Assembly (NCBI GenBank): GCA_016649455.1
Contig: JAENXO010000205.1
Span: forward strand, 1-5,427
Length of the DNA: 5,427 nt
Source: Gemmatimonadota bacterium
Lineage (GTDB): Bacteria > Gemmatimonadota > Gemmatimonadetes > Palauibacterales > Palauibacteraceae
Direction: 5' to 3'
Shown here: piece after piece, positions 4,978 to 5,427 of the stretch
Numbering within the stretch: position 1 is the stretch's first letter
Layout: every line of letters begins with the position of its first letter
Made by a program: the position numbers and the translations under genes
Notes under the pieces: model-generated
The model's input: only the letters and a program-made list of their open reading frames with translations
Database searches by the model: none
What the model was told of the DNA's origin: nothing

Positions 4978-5427
4978 TCAGTTGGTGACGGCGGCCACTC
5001 CGTGCTGGACGAGCGGGAGCTCGGCCTGGATCTGCAGGCGCAGCAGGTTGTCGACGAAGTTCTCGACCTGGAGGAAGCGCGCCGCTTCGACAGCCGACAG
5101 CCCCTTCGAGACCTTGCCGAAGTAGTCTTTCTTCAGCTTCAGCAAGTCGGAGTCGATCTTCATCGATTCCCCCATGATCTCCTTGGCCATCTCAGGAGTC
5201 ATAGTCTCGTAGTTGGCCGCGTAGCTCTTGATCATGGCGATACGCCGGTCGGCGATCTTGGCCCGCTCGAGATCGTACTCACGAACGATCGGCCAGAAAA
5301 TGTCGGACTGCGCGACGTCGAGGTCCATTGCCTCGGTGAGGACCGCCGTCTTCTGCGTGGTGATGTCCTGCCGCAGGAGTTCGATGTACTGCTCCTGCGC
5401 GCTGGCGATACCCGGAAGGCCGAGCAC
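4978..5427 (-). CDS. Exported helical protein of unknown function (5' end outside window)
   Basis: The frame is open to the window edge and gives 149 residues ending in TGA. The first visible residues, 'LGLPGIASAQEQY', look like the end of a signal peptide with cleavage near ASA|QE, so the true start lies to the right; the GTG at the very edge is probably an internal valine. The mature part is almost all predicted alpha-helix and highly charged, with 'AMDLDVAQSDIFWPIVREYDLERAKIADRR' split over 33-62, 'IKSYAANYETMTPEMAKEI' (66-84), a Lys/Asp-rich segment (90-105), and 'AARFLQVENFVDNLLR' (115-130) leading to 'AELPLV'. I recognise the layout 'FWPI..EY..E...I.DRR...I..YA..Y..M' plus 'RF.Q.EN......LPL' as a recurring uncharacterised exported family. 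It recalls the general style of Spy/LTXXQ periplasmic helical proteins, but I cannot show homology. There are no cysteines in the visible part and no lipobox. Function is unknown. Confidence 0.8.
   Translation of the reverse strand: MLGLPGIASAQEQYIELLRQDITTQKTAVLTEAMDLDVAQSDIFWPIVREYDLERAKIADRRIAMIKSYAANYETMTPEMAKEIMGESMKIDSDLLKLKKDYFGKVSKGLSAVEAARFLQVENFVDNLLRLQIQAELPLVQHGVAAVTN

Noticed and set aside
1..5427. Search by eye for CRISPR arrays, tRNAs, insertion-sequence ends, toxin-antitoxin pairs and phage genes
   Set aside because: No direct-repeat array, cloverleaf-like segment, transposase motif or flanking repeats were seen; the genes are ordinary metabolic and envelope functions.

Overview
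GC-rich bacterial chromosomal DNA, with two complete lipoproteins, GTG starts and tightly packed genes. The gene mix is a class V aminotransferase, an AdiC-type amino acid exchanger, a DDAH-type hydrolase, a monofunctional proline dehydrogenase, and an exported helical protein ending in a 'RFLQVEN...LPLV' block. It suggests an aerobic, amino-acid-degrading member of a deep-branching Gram-negative group. Gemmatimonadota or a relative is my best guess from general familiarity, not from a search, and there is no rRNA here to settle it. I see no mobile element, CRISPR array, tRNA or phage gene, and no gene-free stretch longer than 300 bases.

Layout. (1) 3-179, plus strand: the last 58 codons of a class V PLP aminotransferase. 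(2) 180-243: a convergent gap with an 8-bp inverted repeat. (3) 3831 down to 244, minus strand: a four-gene run in transcription order: DDAH/arginine-deiminase-like hydrolase, DUF4377+META lipoprotein, CAP/SCP (YkwD-like) lipoprotein, AdiC-like basic amino acid exchanger. The gaps are 25, 88 and 1 nt, so this could be one transcript; a stable UUCG hairpin sits in the 88-nt gap. (4) 3832-3957: a divergent promoter region with a near-perfect palindrome. (5) 3958-4890, plus strand: monofunctional proline dehydrogenase. (6) 4891-4977: a convergent gap with a 12-bp perfect hairpin, probably a two-way terminator. (7) 4978 to the right edge, minus strand: an exported helical protein, cut by the window edge near its signal peptide.

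How the genes may work together (inference). The exchanger keeps the residues that bind arginine in AdiC, the hydrolase acts on guanidino compounds (arginine or methylarginines), and proline dehydrogenase feeds pyrroline-5-carboxylate towards glutamate. Together they look like part of an arginine/methylarginine/proline salvage set. No enzyme linking citrulline or ornithine to proline is in the window. The two lipoproteins between hydrolase and exchanger have no obvious role in that chemistry. I did not find convincing evidence of a wholly new system; the most interesting points are the mixed envelope/transport/catabolic operon and its regulatory DNA.
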